DNA of 26,625 nucleotides from Zelonia costaricensis (lineage: Eukaryota > Euglenozoa > Kinetoplastea > Trypanosomatida > Trypanosomatidae), in contig JASAOO010003174.1 in the NCBI GenBank assembly GCA_030849075.1, positions 1 through 26,625 on the forward strand, in the 5' to 3' direction. The stretch's first letter is position 1, and the number at the start of each line of letters is the position of its first letter. Below are positions 8,875 through 19,148 of this stretch, piece after piece. The notes under the pieces were generated by a model. That model worked only from the letters and a program-made list of their open reading frames with translations. It was not told the DNA's origin and made no database searches. A program made the position numbers and the translations under genes.

Positions 8875-10629
8875 CTAAAAATATATTACGAACAACATAC
8901 AAAAAAATAAACAATACTTTAAATTATATCTAAAATAAATAACTATATTCCACACAAAAAGACACATATATATAAAAAAACATACAAAATATCAAATAGA
9001 AAATAAACAAAATAAAATAAACATAAATATAATTAAAAAAATACGTCAAAATAACATTATGCAGTCAACGTTAAAAAAATAAATTAAGACACAACCGTAA
9101 TATATAAAACTTAATACTAACATAATAAACACCGTAAATATTGCAATATCGAAAAATGACAAATAATACAAATAAAAACACCAAAAAAAATTATAGCTTG
9201 AATACATGAAAATATACAAAAAATCTAAAACAAAAAATATTAGAACAAAACACATATATAAACATAAAAAACAATAGACTAAACAACATTCGAAATCAAA
9301 TAACAAAAATAGAGTGTCTACAAAACAAAAACATTTAAACACAAAACACAAAAAAAATAAAAGAAAATAATTATATATAACTGTAAAAAATATAAAAAAT
9401 ATACATACAAAAAAAAATTCAAAAATGAAATAAAATGATACAAGCATCAAAGTACATAGCAATAAATCTTTACAATAAAAGCCACATAAAAACCAAAGTG
9501 AACAAGAATTTAATAATGCAAAAACTAATAGTAATCGCGCTAAGATACAACCGCAGAAATAGGTAAAAAAATAACAACGGACATCTTGCAAACCAAAAAA
9601 GAAATGAATTCATACACCTAATACAATAAACAATGTCGCTTTATAAAACATATGATAACAAAAAAATAAACAACCTACATATAAATCAAGACACATACAA
9701 CAAAACATAGAAAAGCTGATTTGACATATTGTACTAAAAGCCACATATCTTTTAACATCGAAATTATAGAACACACAAAGACTCATCATAACTAAAATTA
9801 AACTTGCTCATCCAATAAACATATAAAAATAACAAAATCAAAAATCAAAACATCAGAAAACAAATGACAACAAAAGAACTCCGCATACAACTAATGTTGC
9901 TGCATGAATTAAAGCTGAAACTGGAATAGGACCCTCCATTGCATCCGGTAATCAAATGTGTAGACCGAACTGTGTAGACTTTGTAAAAGAACAAGCTATT
10001 ATTAAAAGTAATACGTACATAACAAAAAAATAATCTAAACAGCAAAACGACATGAAATAAAACGTTATTGTACAATACCCATTTAAAGAAAATATGAGTA
10101 TAAATGCCAATAGCATTAGTACGTCACCTATTTTGCTAATAAAAAACGCCTTAAACCCAAATTTTAATGCGAAAAAACGATATCAAAAATACGATATTAA
10201 AAAGAACGAAAATAATCCAAGCAACTCTCAGCCGCAATACGCCGTTAAAAAATCGAAGGATAAAATAAAAAAATTCATACATAATACAAATCATCAAAAT
10301 ATATAAAAGAAACGATTCAACATTACATCGAAATACATATAATAAAAAGCATAAAACACTATAAAACAAAAAACAATGTTTATTAAATATAATATAAAAA
10401 TATAAAAGCCATTACAATAAAAAGAAAACCATATAAAACAAAAATCTAAGAATAGTATGATACAAAAATCATAATAACAATAACCATAAAGACAAACACT
10501 AACACAAAAACAACTAAATAGTGTAGACATCACTAAAAATATGCATAAGATAATAGATAATCAAAAACTCATAATATGCCTGCCCAATAAAAATGCACCT
10601 GTTATAAAACCAAATATAAAAAAAAACAT
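8875..10629 (-). CDS. ND5: NADH dehydrogenase subunit 5
   Basis: Proton-pumping antiporter-like subunit of mitochondrial complex I. With UGA as Trp there is one uninterrupted frame of 584 codons from the ATG at 10629 to TAG at 8877-8875. The core carries [20 protein letters not shown] followed by ATLV (around residues 224-247), the hallmark of the ND5/NuoL family, plus many Phe/Leu-rich membrane segments. Upstream in-frame TTG (10647, 10641) or ATT (10653) codons could extend it; the TTG at 10647 would give 590 residues, close to the length I recall for other trypanosomatid ND5. No editing seems needed. It is the last gene before the divergent region. Confidence 0.93.
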
Positions 10630-10737
10630 AAAAAAAAACAAAAACAATTTAATTAATTATAGAGGAATGCAGTAAATCTTGTTTATATTATAAATTATTA
10701 TTAACATGTATTTCAGGTTTACAAATAACTTCGTGAA

Positions 10738-10885
10738 ATTTTTTCCCCGGCAATCTCCCCCCAAATTCCCTCTAAACCTGAGGACTCACCGCAAAATCTC
10801 TTTTCGTCTCTGCAAATCCCGTCGATTCCGGAGCTAGGTTCGTGGAACTTTTCCCTTTCAAGCCTTCACTCAATTTTGCGCCAAT
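10738..10885 (-). CDS. RPS12: RPS12 cryptogene (pan-edited, pre-edited form)
   Basis: Mitoribosomal protein uS12m. The plus strand is C-rich (CCCCGG, CTCCCCCC, CCCTCTAAACC), so the minus strand is a compact G-rich, U-poor block of about 150 nt, the mark of a pan-edited cryptogene. The position between ND5 and ND3, on the same strand as ND5, is that of RPS12 (CR6/G6) in other maxicircles. No readable frame is expected before U insertion, so the protein cannot be checked here. Ends are approximate. Confidence 0.82.
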
Positions 10886-10899
10886 TTAGTTATTTTAAA

Positions 10900-11068
10900 A
10901 ATGAACAGCAGGACTTTATTAGCAGAAGAAGGAATAGAAAGCAGAGCCGGTTGCGGGACGGGGAAGACAGAACAAGAAGAACAAGAGGCTTCGTCGGGAG
11001 GCTACTCCTTTAAGGATAAAAAGTTTAAGGGAAGATTTAAAAAGGGGGAGAGGGGTAAATTGTGAAGG
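10900..11068 (+). CDS. ND3: ND3 cryptogene (CR5/G5, pan-edited)
   Basis: Complex I subunit 3 after editing. This is a G/A-rich block on the plus strand (AGAGCCGGTTGCGGGACGGGG, AAAAAGGGGGAGAGGGG) of about 170 nt, with almost no U runs. It lies between RPS12 and ND4 and is transcribed opposite to both, as G5/ND3 is in T. brucei and L. tarentolae. Identity rests on position and base skew because the pre-edited sequence encodes no recognisable protein. Boundaries are approximate. Confidence 0.8.
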
Positions 11069-11106
11069 ACTCCAAATGAAATAAAATAAATATCACACTT
11101 ACGTAG

Positions 11107-12420
11107 TTAAAATAATAAATAAATTAAATAGAAAAATGACAGTATAACTGTGCTCATAGTAAAATACATATGTACATCATTAATAGAGAGATCGAGCCGC
11201 ATATACTTATCTAATCATACAAAAGAATAAAAACTCAAACACATATACATATAAATTGACGATACAAATACAGATAACACTATTATATAAAAACATATGA
11301 TATATATAAAAGATAAAGATATTAAACCATATAATATAAATATATCAACATAAAATAAAAGCATAAACGGGAAGTCAATATTGAAAAGAAATATACCTAA
11401 AAATAAAGAGCTTCATATACTAATACCAAAAAAAGATATCATCATTAAAAATATTCTAACACCATAATTGTCGTACATATAACCAACTATCATAAACATA
11501 AATGATGAGCTTACTATATGTGATAAATTACATAAAACTAGTAAACCTACAAATAATATATCATTATGCCATAACAAAACTAAACCAACCCCTGTGTGAA
11601 TAACAGATCAATTTGCAATTATTTTTTTGTAGTCACTGAGAAATAATAAAGATATTGCAATAAAACTTAATCCCAAAACAACTAATGCATCTACAAAACC
11701 CAAAAATCATATTGAAAGTTGGTTAAATGTTATATACAAGAATTTATAAACACCAAAAAAACCTATTTTTAATACTACGCTTGCTAACAAAACACTCATT
11801 TCTGTATTTACTTCTACATGCATTTCAGGTAGTCATACATGAAGTGGTCAAATAGGGTACTTAATAGCAAACATTATAAATAATAATATTCAAATATATG
11901 TGCCTAAATATAAACTATCAAAAAAACAAATATCTACAAAACTTTGTAAGCTGAGTACATTAAAATGAAATATTATTATAATACATATCATGATGCACAT
12001 GATTGAACTTAATGAACTAAAAATTATTAAATAAAATATGGCAAATATAAAACGATTATTAAAATTAAAAAATAAACTAACAAAACAAATTGGAAAAAAC
12101 AAACTTTCGAATAAGATCATGAAACACATAAAATCTTCTACTAATATTAAAAAACATACGTCAATATATATAAAAATATACGTCGTAACTACATAGAAAT
12201 ATTTATTGTAGGATACTAACTTTCGCGATAATAAAAATAACAAAAAAAACATTATTAGACCCATAAAAAATATAAATCATAAACTCACGTAATTTAAATA
12301 CAAATTTACATATATGTAATTTATTTGTAGGGAAAAACAAAAACTATAATTAATAAACAACATTATCAATATTAGAAATAAATATAAAAATAAAGTGAAA
12401 ACTACTAAATATTTATACAT
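11107..12420 (-). CDS. ND4: NADH dehydrogenase subunit 4
   Basis: Antiporter-like membrane subunit of complex I. The ATG at 12420 opens a 437-residue frame ending at TAA (11109-11107), with UGA as Trp. The diagnostic segment YPIWPLHVWLPEMHVEVNTE lies near residue 190-210, followed by SVLLASVVLKIG and later a WSVIHTGVG motif. Most of the chain is membrane-spanning. No editing is needed. The leader just upstream (12421-12472) also contains a candidate MURF2 guide RNA on the same strand. Confidence 0.95.
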
Positions 12421-12472
12421 TTTTTATATTTAACTATTTTAACTTAATTTTATTTTCACATTTTGACTGAAC
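12421..12472 (-). ncRNA. gMURF2: Candidate guide RNA for MURF2 5' editing
   Basis: The minus-strand 5' segment GTTCAGTC (12472-12465) pairs over 8 nt with GACUGAGU in the MURF2 mRNA just 3' of its purine-only block. The following 40 nt contain no C, so they can pair throughout with the purine block plus inserted U. The first insertions (uuuu, then u) create AuGuuuuGACUG, an AUG in frame with the MURF2 body. Pairing of a C-free guide to a purine-only target is permissive, so the evidence is the anchor, the created AUG, and my recollection that a MURF2 gRNA lies in the ND4 5' area of other maxicircles. Confidence 0.55.
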
Positions 12473-12527
12473 GAGTGGTCACTACAAAATAAATATACTT
12501 TTTATAATAGCTAGTATGATGAACGCA

Positions 12528-12712
12528 ACAGGGAAAGATAGGGGATTATGAGAAGAGATTAAAAATTGGAAAAGCAAGGGAGGAAGGGAAAGTTAGAGAA
12601 TTGGGACCGACAAAGAGGGGAGAAGAAGGAGGAGGGGGGAGAAGAAAGAGAGGTTGGGGGGAGAAAACAAATAAAGGGGAAGAAAGAGAGAGAGCGAATT
12701 AGGATAGCCTGT
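12528..12712 (+). CDS. CR4: CR4 cryptogene (G4, pan-edited)
   Basis: A strongly G/A-rich block on the plus strand (runs such as GGAGGAGGGGGGAGAAG and GGTTGGGGGGAG), about 185 nt, between ND4 and COI. Position and skew match the CR4/G4 cryptogene. The edited product is a small hydrophobic protein of unproven function; ND6 has been proposed. A 66-codon open frame in the unedited sequence is a by-product of purine richness. Boundaries are approximate. Confidence 0.8.
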
Positions 12713-12767
12713 TGTTACCCATCAAATTTATATGAATATTACATCTACTTACTTACATTAAATTAAA

Positions 12768-14417
12768 ATGTTTTGATTATGTCTCGTCTGTCTTAGTGTT
12801 TCTCATAAAATGATTGGTTTATGTTATCTGTTAGTAGCTATTTTATGTGGCTTTGTTGGTTACGTATACTCCTTATTTATTCGACTTGAGCTCTCATTGA
12901 TTGGGTGTGGTGTATTATTTGGTGACTATCAATTTTATAATGTTTTGATCACATCACACGGATTAATTATGATTTTTGCATTTATTATGCCTGTTATGAT
13001 GGGAGGACTGGTTAATTATTTTATACCAGTAATGGCGGGTTTTCCAGATATGGTGTTTCCTCGTCTTAATAACATGAGTTTTTGGATGTATATGGGTGGA
13101 TTTGGTTGTGTTGTTAGTGGGTTCTTAACAGAAGAAGGAATGGGAGTTGGATGAACACTTTACCCTACGCTAATTTGTGTAGACTTTCACTCGAGTCTTG
13201 CTTGTGACTTCGCAATGTTTGCTGTTCATCTTCTTGGGGTATCAAGCATTTTAAACTCTATTAATCTATTAGGCACAATTTTTTGTTGTCGACGTAAATT
13301 TTTTAGTTTTTTGTCGTGATCACTTTTCATCTGAGGCTCTTTGATAACTGCTCTTTTATTAATAGTTACTTTACCAGTACTTGCTGGTGGTGTGACGCTT
13401 ATTTTGTGTGATAGAAACTTTAATACATCATTTTATGATGTTGTTGGAGGAGGTGACTTAGTTTTATTTCAACATTTGTTTTGATTTTTTGGTCATCCCG
13501 AGGTATATATTATAATTTTACCTGTATTTGGACTCATATCTACCATTATTGAAATCGTAGGATTCAGATGTGTTTTTAGTGCTGTCGCTATGATATATTC
13601 AATGATCTTAATTTCTGTTCTTGGTTTTTTTGTTTGAGCTCACCATATGTTTGTAGTCGGCATGGATATTGATTCTCGTGCATACTTTGGTAGCGTTACT
13701 GTGTTAATTGGACTTCCTACATGCATTAAACTCTTTAATTGGATTTATAGTTTTTTGTATACGGATATAATTATTACTTTCGAAGTTTATTTTGTGTTTA
13801 TGTTTATTTTTATGTTTTTAATAGGGGGTGTCACAGGATTATTTTTGTCAAATGTAGGTATTGACATAATGTTGCATGATACCTATTTTGTTGTTGCACA
13901 CTTTCATTATGTTCTTTCATTAGGTGCTGTTGTCGGGTTTTTTGGAGGTTTTGTTCACTTCATTGCAAAATGACTACCGATTGAACTGTATTTATTTTGA
14001 ATGTTCTACTTTATTTGTACGCTGTTTATTGGATCTAATATGCTCTTTTTTCCAATGCACAGTTTAGGGATGTATGCGTTTCCCAGAAGAATCTCAGACT
14101 ATCCGGTTTCTTTTTTATTCTGAAGTTCATTCATGTTATATGGAATGCTATTACTTGCAACATTAATTTTATTTGTTTGCGCTCTATTTTGTGTTGTTTT
14201 ATTTTGGGATTATTGCCTTTTTTTTGTTAATCTTTTTGTATTTAGTTTATATAGCTTTTTTTATTTTTCTTGCTGACTTCCTTGCGTGATGGTCTTATAT
14301 TTACTTCTCGTTGACTTTGCACATATAGTTTTAGATTATTTATTTTTAATATTATGCTTTTGTTTTGTATTTTTTATATTTTTTTGACAATCTTTATTTT
14401 TATTCTTTTACATATAA
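12768..14417 (+). CDS. COI: Cytochrome c oxidase subunit I
   Basis: Catalytic heme a/a3-CuB subunit of complex IV in the inner membrane. The ATG at 12768 ([14 protein letters not shown]) gives 549 codons to TAA at 14415-14417, with UGA as Trp. The upstream ATG is preferred over 12810 because the intervening frame is conserved in trypanosomatid COI. Expected ligands are visible: His64 in TSHG (heme a), His243 in GHPEVY and His292/His293 in AHHM (CuB), and His378/His380 in AHFHYV (heme a3/a). No editing is needed. Its 3' end overlaps the convergent MURF2 3' end by 10 bp. Confidence 0.97.
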
Positions 14418-15443
14418 GACACAAGTAACTGGGTAACACAATACTGATCATATTGGTAATAAAATGAAGATAAACTTAATTGATCATAATTTGCTATTAC
14501 TGAAAACAAATCAAAAAATAAATTTAAAAAAAGAAAATCTTTTAAAAAAAATCCAAAAAAACAGACAATAAATAAAACTAATAAGAACACAAAAACAAAA
14601 AAAACGTCAAAATACAAAAATTTAAAGAATATTAAAATAGCTTGTGATAAATTATAGCAGGCACGACTATATAATATTAAAAGTCAAAACGTATAATAAA
14701 TTAAAAATAAAGTGCATCCGTAGCTAAGGAATATATATCCAAAAAATAGTGCTAACACAAAAAATAAAACAAGAAAAACAAAATTTAAAACAAATATAAA
14801 GCAAAAAAAACCTGCAATAAATGAAAACAAAAAGCCAAAATACACTAAAATAAAACATATAAAATCTATAAATATTATATCACACATTAAAAAGGAATAA
14901 TACATATCAAAATTGAAAAATAAAAAATCATAAATTATTATAAATAAACAGCGTATAACAAAAAAGATAAAACAAAATAAAAAACATATTATAAAATAAA
15001 ACAAACAAAATAAATAAGAACAATATATCACATTAAAATTATATATAAAAGCAAAATATAAATTTAGCTGTGTCGAAAAAGAAATAAAATCTATAAATAT
15101 AAAACACAGTATTCAAGTTAAAAATTCTATATAGTATAATAGATAACTAATAGTAAAACAGAAAAAAAAACATATAAAATTGTATTGTATGTATACATAA
15201 TATATAAAGTAACTTGTATATAAGGCTGCCAATGCAAATAAACCAAAAAAAACTACAAATAATAACACAAACACAAAACTAAAAAATATCCTTAAAAAAA
15301 AACCTAAAATAAAAACAAATATAAATGTTATACAAACAACAAAATCAAATACAAAATCATACAATATGAAATCTAAATCAAATCATCAAAGTATAAAATC
15401 ATAGCTTCTAACACATAATAAATCAAATACTCGACTCAGTCCT
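14408..15443 (-). CDS. MURF2: MURF2, 5'-edited reading frame of unknown function
   Basis: A continuous frame (UGA as Trp) ends at TAA 14410-14408 and runs back through RSYDFILWWFDLDF to SRVFDLLC. Upstream is a purine block (AAAGGGGAAGGAAGGAC on the minus strand, about 15438-15456) typical of a 5' editing domain, with no encoded AUG in frame. The candidate gRNA at 12421-12472 would insert U to make AuGuuuuGACUG, placing the start A at 15443 and giving about 346 codons after 5 inserted U. The protein is very rich in Phe, Ile and Leu, with many membrane segments and no known domain. Its mRNA starts only a few bases after the COII cis guide. Confidence 0.88.
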
Positions 15444-15461
15444 TCCTTCCCCTTTATACTT

Positions 15462-15478
15462 AATAGACTACATACCTA
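15462..15478 (-). ncRNA. gCOII: Cis-acting guide RNA for the COII frameshift (in the COII 3' end)
   Basis: Reading the minus strand from 15478, TAGGTATGTAGTCTATT pairs over 17 consecutive nt (with G:U) with the edited COII sequence AAGUAGAuuGuAuACCUG. It specifies exactly the four U insertions needed to join the two COII frames. The guide begins with the COII stop codon itself (TAG, 15478-15476), so stop and guide share bases. A cis guide in the COII 3' UTR is known from T. brucei and Leishmania; the pairing here is seen directly in the sequence. Confidence 0.93.
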
Positions 15479-16104
15479 TATAAAACAAATAACAATCGGC
15501 ATAAATCCATGTAAAACTCCGCAAAGTTCGCTACATTGACCATAAACTGTAGCATTATTAGATGAAAATAAAACTATTTCATTACAACGGCCAGGTTCTC
15601 TACTTTTACACCAAGGCTAGATACGGCAAAAGAGTGAATCACATCTACTGCAGACAATCATAATTTATAAATTACAAGACTTAATAGGGTCAAAACATGA
15701 TTACACTGTAATAATCTCAAATCACCTATCATATAGTCGCTCTCCAAAATTAAATTACTAAATATTGTAGTTTCTCCGAAAATAAAATATACTCAATATC
15801 ATTGAAATCCCACTACCTTACATAGGTCGAAACTAACAAAATTTAAACAACTAAAATACAACAACAAACAAAGACGTAATAATAAACACAAAACAAACAT
15901 ACCACCTATAGTAAACCAATAGGCATCAATAAATTTCGATGCCGTGAAATCTCATGTGCAATATACATTATTTAATTTTGACACTAATAGAAATGAAGAA
16001 AAAAATAACGTGCAGATTCATATACAAACAAAACAAACAAAAGATAATAACACTACCACTGAATCTGTTAAAAATATCATTCAAAATGATAATATAAAAG
16101 CCAT
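15476..16104 (-). CDS. COII: Cytochrome c oxidase subunit II (internal frameshift repaired by editing)
   Basis: CuA subunit of complex IV that accepts electrons from cytochrome c. The ATG at 16104 (MAFILSFWMIFL) starts a frame reaching [16 protein letters not shown]. At GTAGAGAACC (about 15593-15602) the frame breaks and resumes as [10 protein letters not shown]. Inserting 4 U (GAuuGuAuACC, encoding DCIP) restores one frame of 210 codons. CuA ligands are visible: His in VIHSF, and the C/E/C/H/M set in [14 protein letters not shown] near the C terminus. The stop is TAG at 15478-15476. It is divergent from ND1, with 39 bp between their start codons. Confidence 0.96.
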
Positions 16105-16143
16105 TTTTATGTACTAGTTCTTTTTTATAATTTTTATCGTAAA

Positions 16144-17085
16144 ATGTTAAATTTAGATGTTATCATCATTTTGATTATTGATATTTTAGTTGTTCTTGTC
16201 TTAACCGGTTTTGTTAGTCTTTGCGAACGACGTATTTTAGCTTTAGTTCAAATACGCATTGGACCTGCATTATTTTTATTTGGGTTATTAACACCTATTA
16301 CTGATGGTATTAAACTGTTTGTTAAATTTGTTGTTTTTGTAATTAGTTTTGATTTTATTTATTTACTTGGTGCCCTTTTACTTACAGCTTGCTGTATTTT
16401 TATTGGCTGATTCTATTTTCCTGTTGGATTTATTATAATGCTAGATACAGGTTTTACAATTACTGTAATGATGGCTGCTCACGTTATTAGCAGTATGTTT
16501 AGTACTTTTTTTGTAGGTTGCTTTTTATTTTCTAGTTGCTTTGTTTATATTTCCGCTATGCGTACTATGTTTTTTAGCATTATTTCTGAAAGTGGTATTT
16601 TTTTGCTGTATATCACTATATACTCATTAGATTACTTTAGCTTTTTTGGGATAAAAGACTCGTGCATTGGACAGATTTATATAACAAATTGCTATATAGC
16701 AGGGTTGCTATTTATTGGAGTATTTTGGATAAGTATGCTTTTAGATGGATTAAAATTACCATTTGATTACATGGAATGTGAAAGTGAACTGGTTGCTGGA
16801 TTAATAACGGAATTATCTGGATTTTTTTTTGTAATTTACTCTGTTTTGGAAATTAATCATGTTCTACTAGCAACACTTCTATTTTCGAGCTTATGCTTTG
16901 GAGGTTTGTTTATTTGTTTTAAAGCTATCATTATTCTAGTTATTGGCTTTTTTTATCCCAGAGTCATAGGTTACAGGCTGAAAATAACAACTGCTCAAGC
17001 ATTTATTATTATTTTTTTATATTATGTATGTGCAATTATATTGGCTTGACTTTGTCTAACAAAATTTATAGCTATTCTATTTTAA
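16144..17085 (+). CDS. ND1: NADH dehydrogenase subunit 1
   Basis: Membrane subunit of complex I forming much of the quinone channel. The ATG at 16144 gives 313 codons to TAA at 17083-17085, reading two UGA codons as Trp (16408-16410 and 17047-17049). Family signatures are CERRILALVQIRIGPA near residues 26-41 and LDGLKLPFDYMECESELVAG near residue 200, the conserved acidic loop. About eight membrane segments are evident. No editing is required. CR3 follows on the opposite strand. Confidence 0.96.
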
Positions 17086-17089
17086 TATC

Positions 17090-17190
17090 TAAAGCTGCTT
17101 TTAACGTTCTTCTGGTTTCCCCCTTTCCCCTCAAAACTTCTCCCCAAAATCCCTAAAACTGTCTCTCACTTTTCTAAATTCAACTGTTTT
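17090..17190 (-). CDS. CR3: CR3 cryptogene (G3, pan-edited)
   Basis: A C-rich plus-strand block (TTTCCCCCTTTCCCCTC, CTCCCCAAAATCCC) means a G-rich transcript on the minus strand, about 100 nt, between ND1 and ND2. Position and skew match CR3/G3. The edited product has been proposed to be ND4L, but this is not established here. The block may overlap the 5' end of ND2 on the other strand. Boundaries are approximate. Confidence 0.72.
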
Positions 17191-18509
17191 TATATCTACT
17201 ACATATTTTTTTATTTTTGTTTTTATATAGTTTTATTATCTTATGTGACTATAGTGCACTTTTTTTCTTATCTTTTGACTTAATATGACTAATTATTCTA
17301 AACACTCTTATTCTAACTGTTCTTGACTCATATATTTGCTTTATTTTTTTACTTCTATTTTTATTCTCGTTTTTCTTTTTATTTTGCTTTTTAAACTTTG
17401 ATACCAGATTTATTTTCCTAATGATTATTATACAATATGTCGTAGTTTTTATGTTCATTTATGTTGTACATATTATTTTTATTTCAATATTATTTGAACT
17501 TTTTAGTTTAGTTTTATTTTTAATTCTTATATCTAGTCGATTTGGCTACAAAATACTTATTTTGTGGTATTATTATATGATAAACCTACTAAATTTCGCA
17601 CTACTTTTTCTGCTTCTTTACTATATGCTATTAAATTTCTGCTTTTTTTTATGTGACTTCTGTTTCTTAATTTTCGACAGTGAATGACTTGGTGTACTTT
17701 GCTTATTTTACATTATTTTAGTTTTATTTAAGCTATATATAGCTATTTTAATTTTGTTTATGGAACAACTTTACATTCGTTTAGGTACATTTGTTTTTAT
17801 TTATATGCTAACTTTTTATGTTTTATTTTGTTTTATTCTTGTTATTTTATTAATATGCTTTATTTACTTTTATATTATTTTTGTAAAGCTTGTAATAATT
17901 CAATGCTGCACTTGTGTGTTGATCGGACTAAATAGTTTTGCAATTGTTAGCCTACTTTTTGTGTTAAGTGTCAATAATTTTAGCTTTCTTTTTTTAATAT
18001 TTATATCAACTAAAAATTACATTTTTTATATTTATCTTAATTTTCATTTTATTTATTCCTTAAGTCTAATAATTTTAATATTACTTTACTATTTTTTCAT
18101 TGTTTACAATATGTTTGACATAAAATATAACGAAAACTATTTCTTAATTAATTTTATATTTTTTAGTTTTTTTAATAATTTTATTATCAGTATTTTATTA
18201 GCATGTATGTTTCTTTGTATTGGTGCTATCCCTATTGTGTTTGGGTTTTTTCTAAAGGTATTTTGTCTTCTATTACATTTAAGCTATTTAGGTATTTGTG
18301 TAATTTTTTTTTCTGTAATTTGGCTGGTTATAATTTATATTTTTTATTTTCGGCTTATTGTTAATATTTTTATTTTTTCATATCAATTTATTGGTTTTTG
18401 AGTTGTACGACTAAATACAATATATATGAGCAATACTTTTTTTTGACTTAGTTGCTTTATTTTTATTCTTTTTTTTGATATTATTAACTTGTTTGATCTT
18501 ATTCTATAA
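17178..18509 (+). CDS. ND2: NADH dehydrogenase subunit 2 (MURF1)
   Basis: Formerly MURF1, now regarded as complex I subunit 2. One frame (UGA as Trp) is open from after the TAA at 17175-17177 to TAA at 18507-18509, 444 codons including the stop if the first codon, ATT at 17178, is the start. This size resembles other trypanosomatid ND2. No in-frame ATG occurs before 17421, so a non-AUG start is likely and its exact position is uncertain. The protein is almost entirely Phe/Leu/Ile-rich membrane segments. The stop lies 3 bp from the convergent A6 stop. Confidence 0.88.
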
Positions 18510-18512
18510 AAA

Positions 18513-19110
18513 TTAATGGAAAACTAATAAAATTAAAAAATCCATAATTAATTGCATTATCATATTACAAAATATAAAAATTTGTAATAAAGAACAAAAC
18601 ATATCAAGTACATATAAAAATAAATAAAATACTATACAAAATAACATTGCAAAAGAAAATAATAACAAATACATTACATCACATATCAAAAAAAATATGA
18701 AAAAAACAATAAAAAAATATACAAAATCACAAAACATAAGCATTAAAAAATGTGATGACAATAGATTACAAAACATTCTCAAAAAGGTTGAAATACAACG
18801 ACACAATAATGAAAAACATTCTAAAAGACACAATAAATAACGTAAAAAAAACACATCCATAAATGCATCTCCTACTAATAAGCTACTAAATAGTATGAAA
18901 TCAAGCATAAAGCAAAAGCAAAATAAAAATGCCATATAATACATAAAAACAATACAAAATAATATATATACATTTAAATATGTAATACAATAGTACATAA
19001 TTAAACCATAAAAATTAAACAACACGAATCTCTCTCTCCCTTTTCCCCTTCTCGGTTCTTCTAAATTTCTTTTCTGAAATCTCTTTTTTCCGCATTTCCT
19101 CCAAACTCAA
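18513..19110 (-). CDS. A6: ATP synthase subunit 6 (MURF4), 5'-edited
   Basis: Fo proton-channel subunit a. A 170-residue unedited frame (LFNFYGLIMYYCITYLNVY...) runs to TAA at 18515-18513 and contains the trypanosomatid A6 segment LECFSLLCRCISTFLRMFCN, which carries the conserved Arg of subunit a, and a C-terminal QLIMDFL. Upstream, 19021-19110 is G/A-rich on the coding strand (for example GAAGGGGAAAAGGGAGAGAG) and lacks a start in frame, marking the 5' editing domain that supplies the N terminus. Only 5' editing is needed, unlike the pan-edited A6 of T. brucei. I found no gRNA for it; it may be on minicircles. Confidence 0.92.
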
Positions 19111-19148
19111 ATTTTTGTTTAAAATATATCACTTCATTAGAACCAAAT

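Noticed and set aside
9845..10075. 76-codon frame in the ND5 region ([12 protein letters not shown]...)
   Set aside because: It is the +1 shadow of the ND5 segment [17 protein letters not shown]; the real frame reads through UGA as Trp.
10094..10306. 70-codon plus-strand frame antisense to ND5
   Set aside because: It lies wholly inside ND5 on the other strand and has Lys/Asn-rich content expected from antisense AT-rich DNA.
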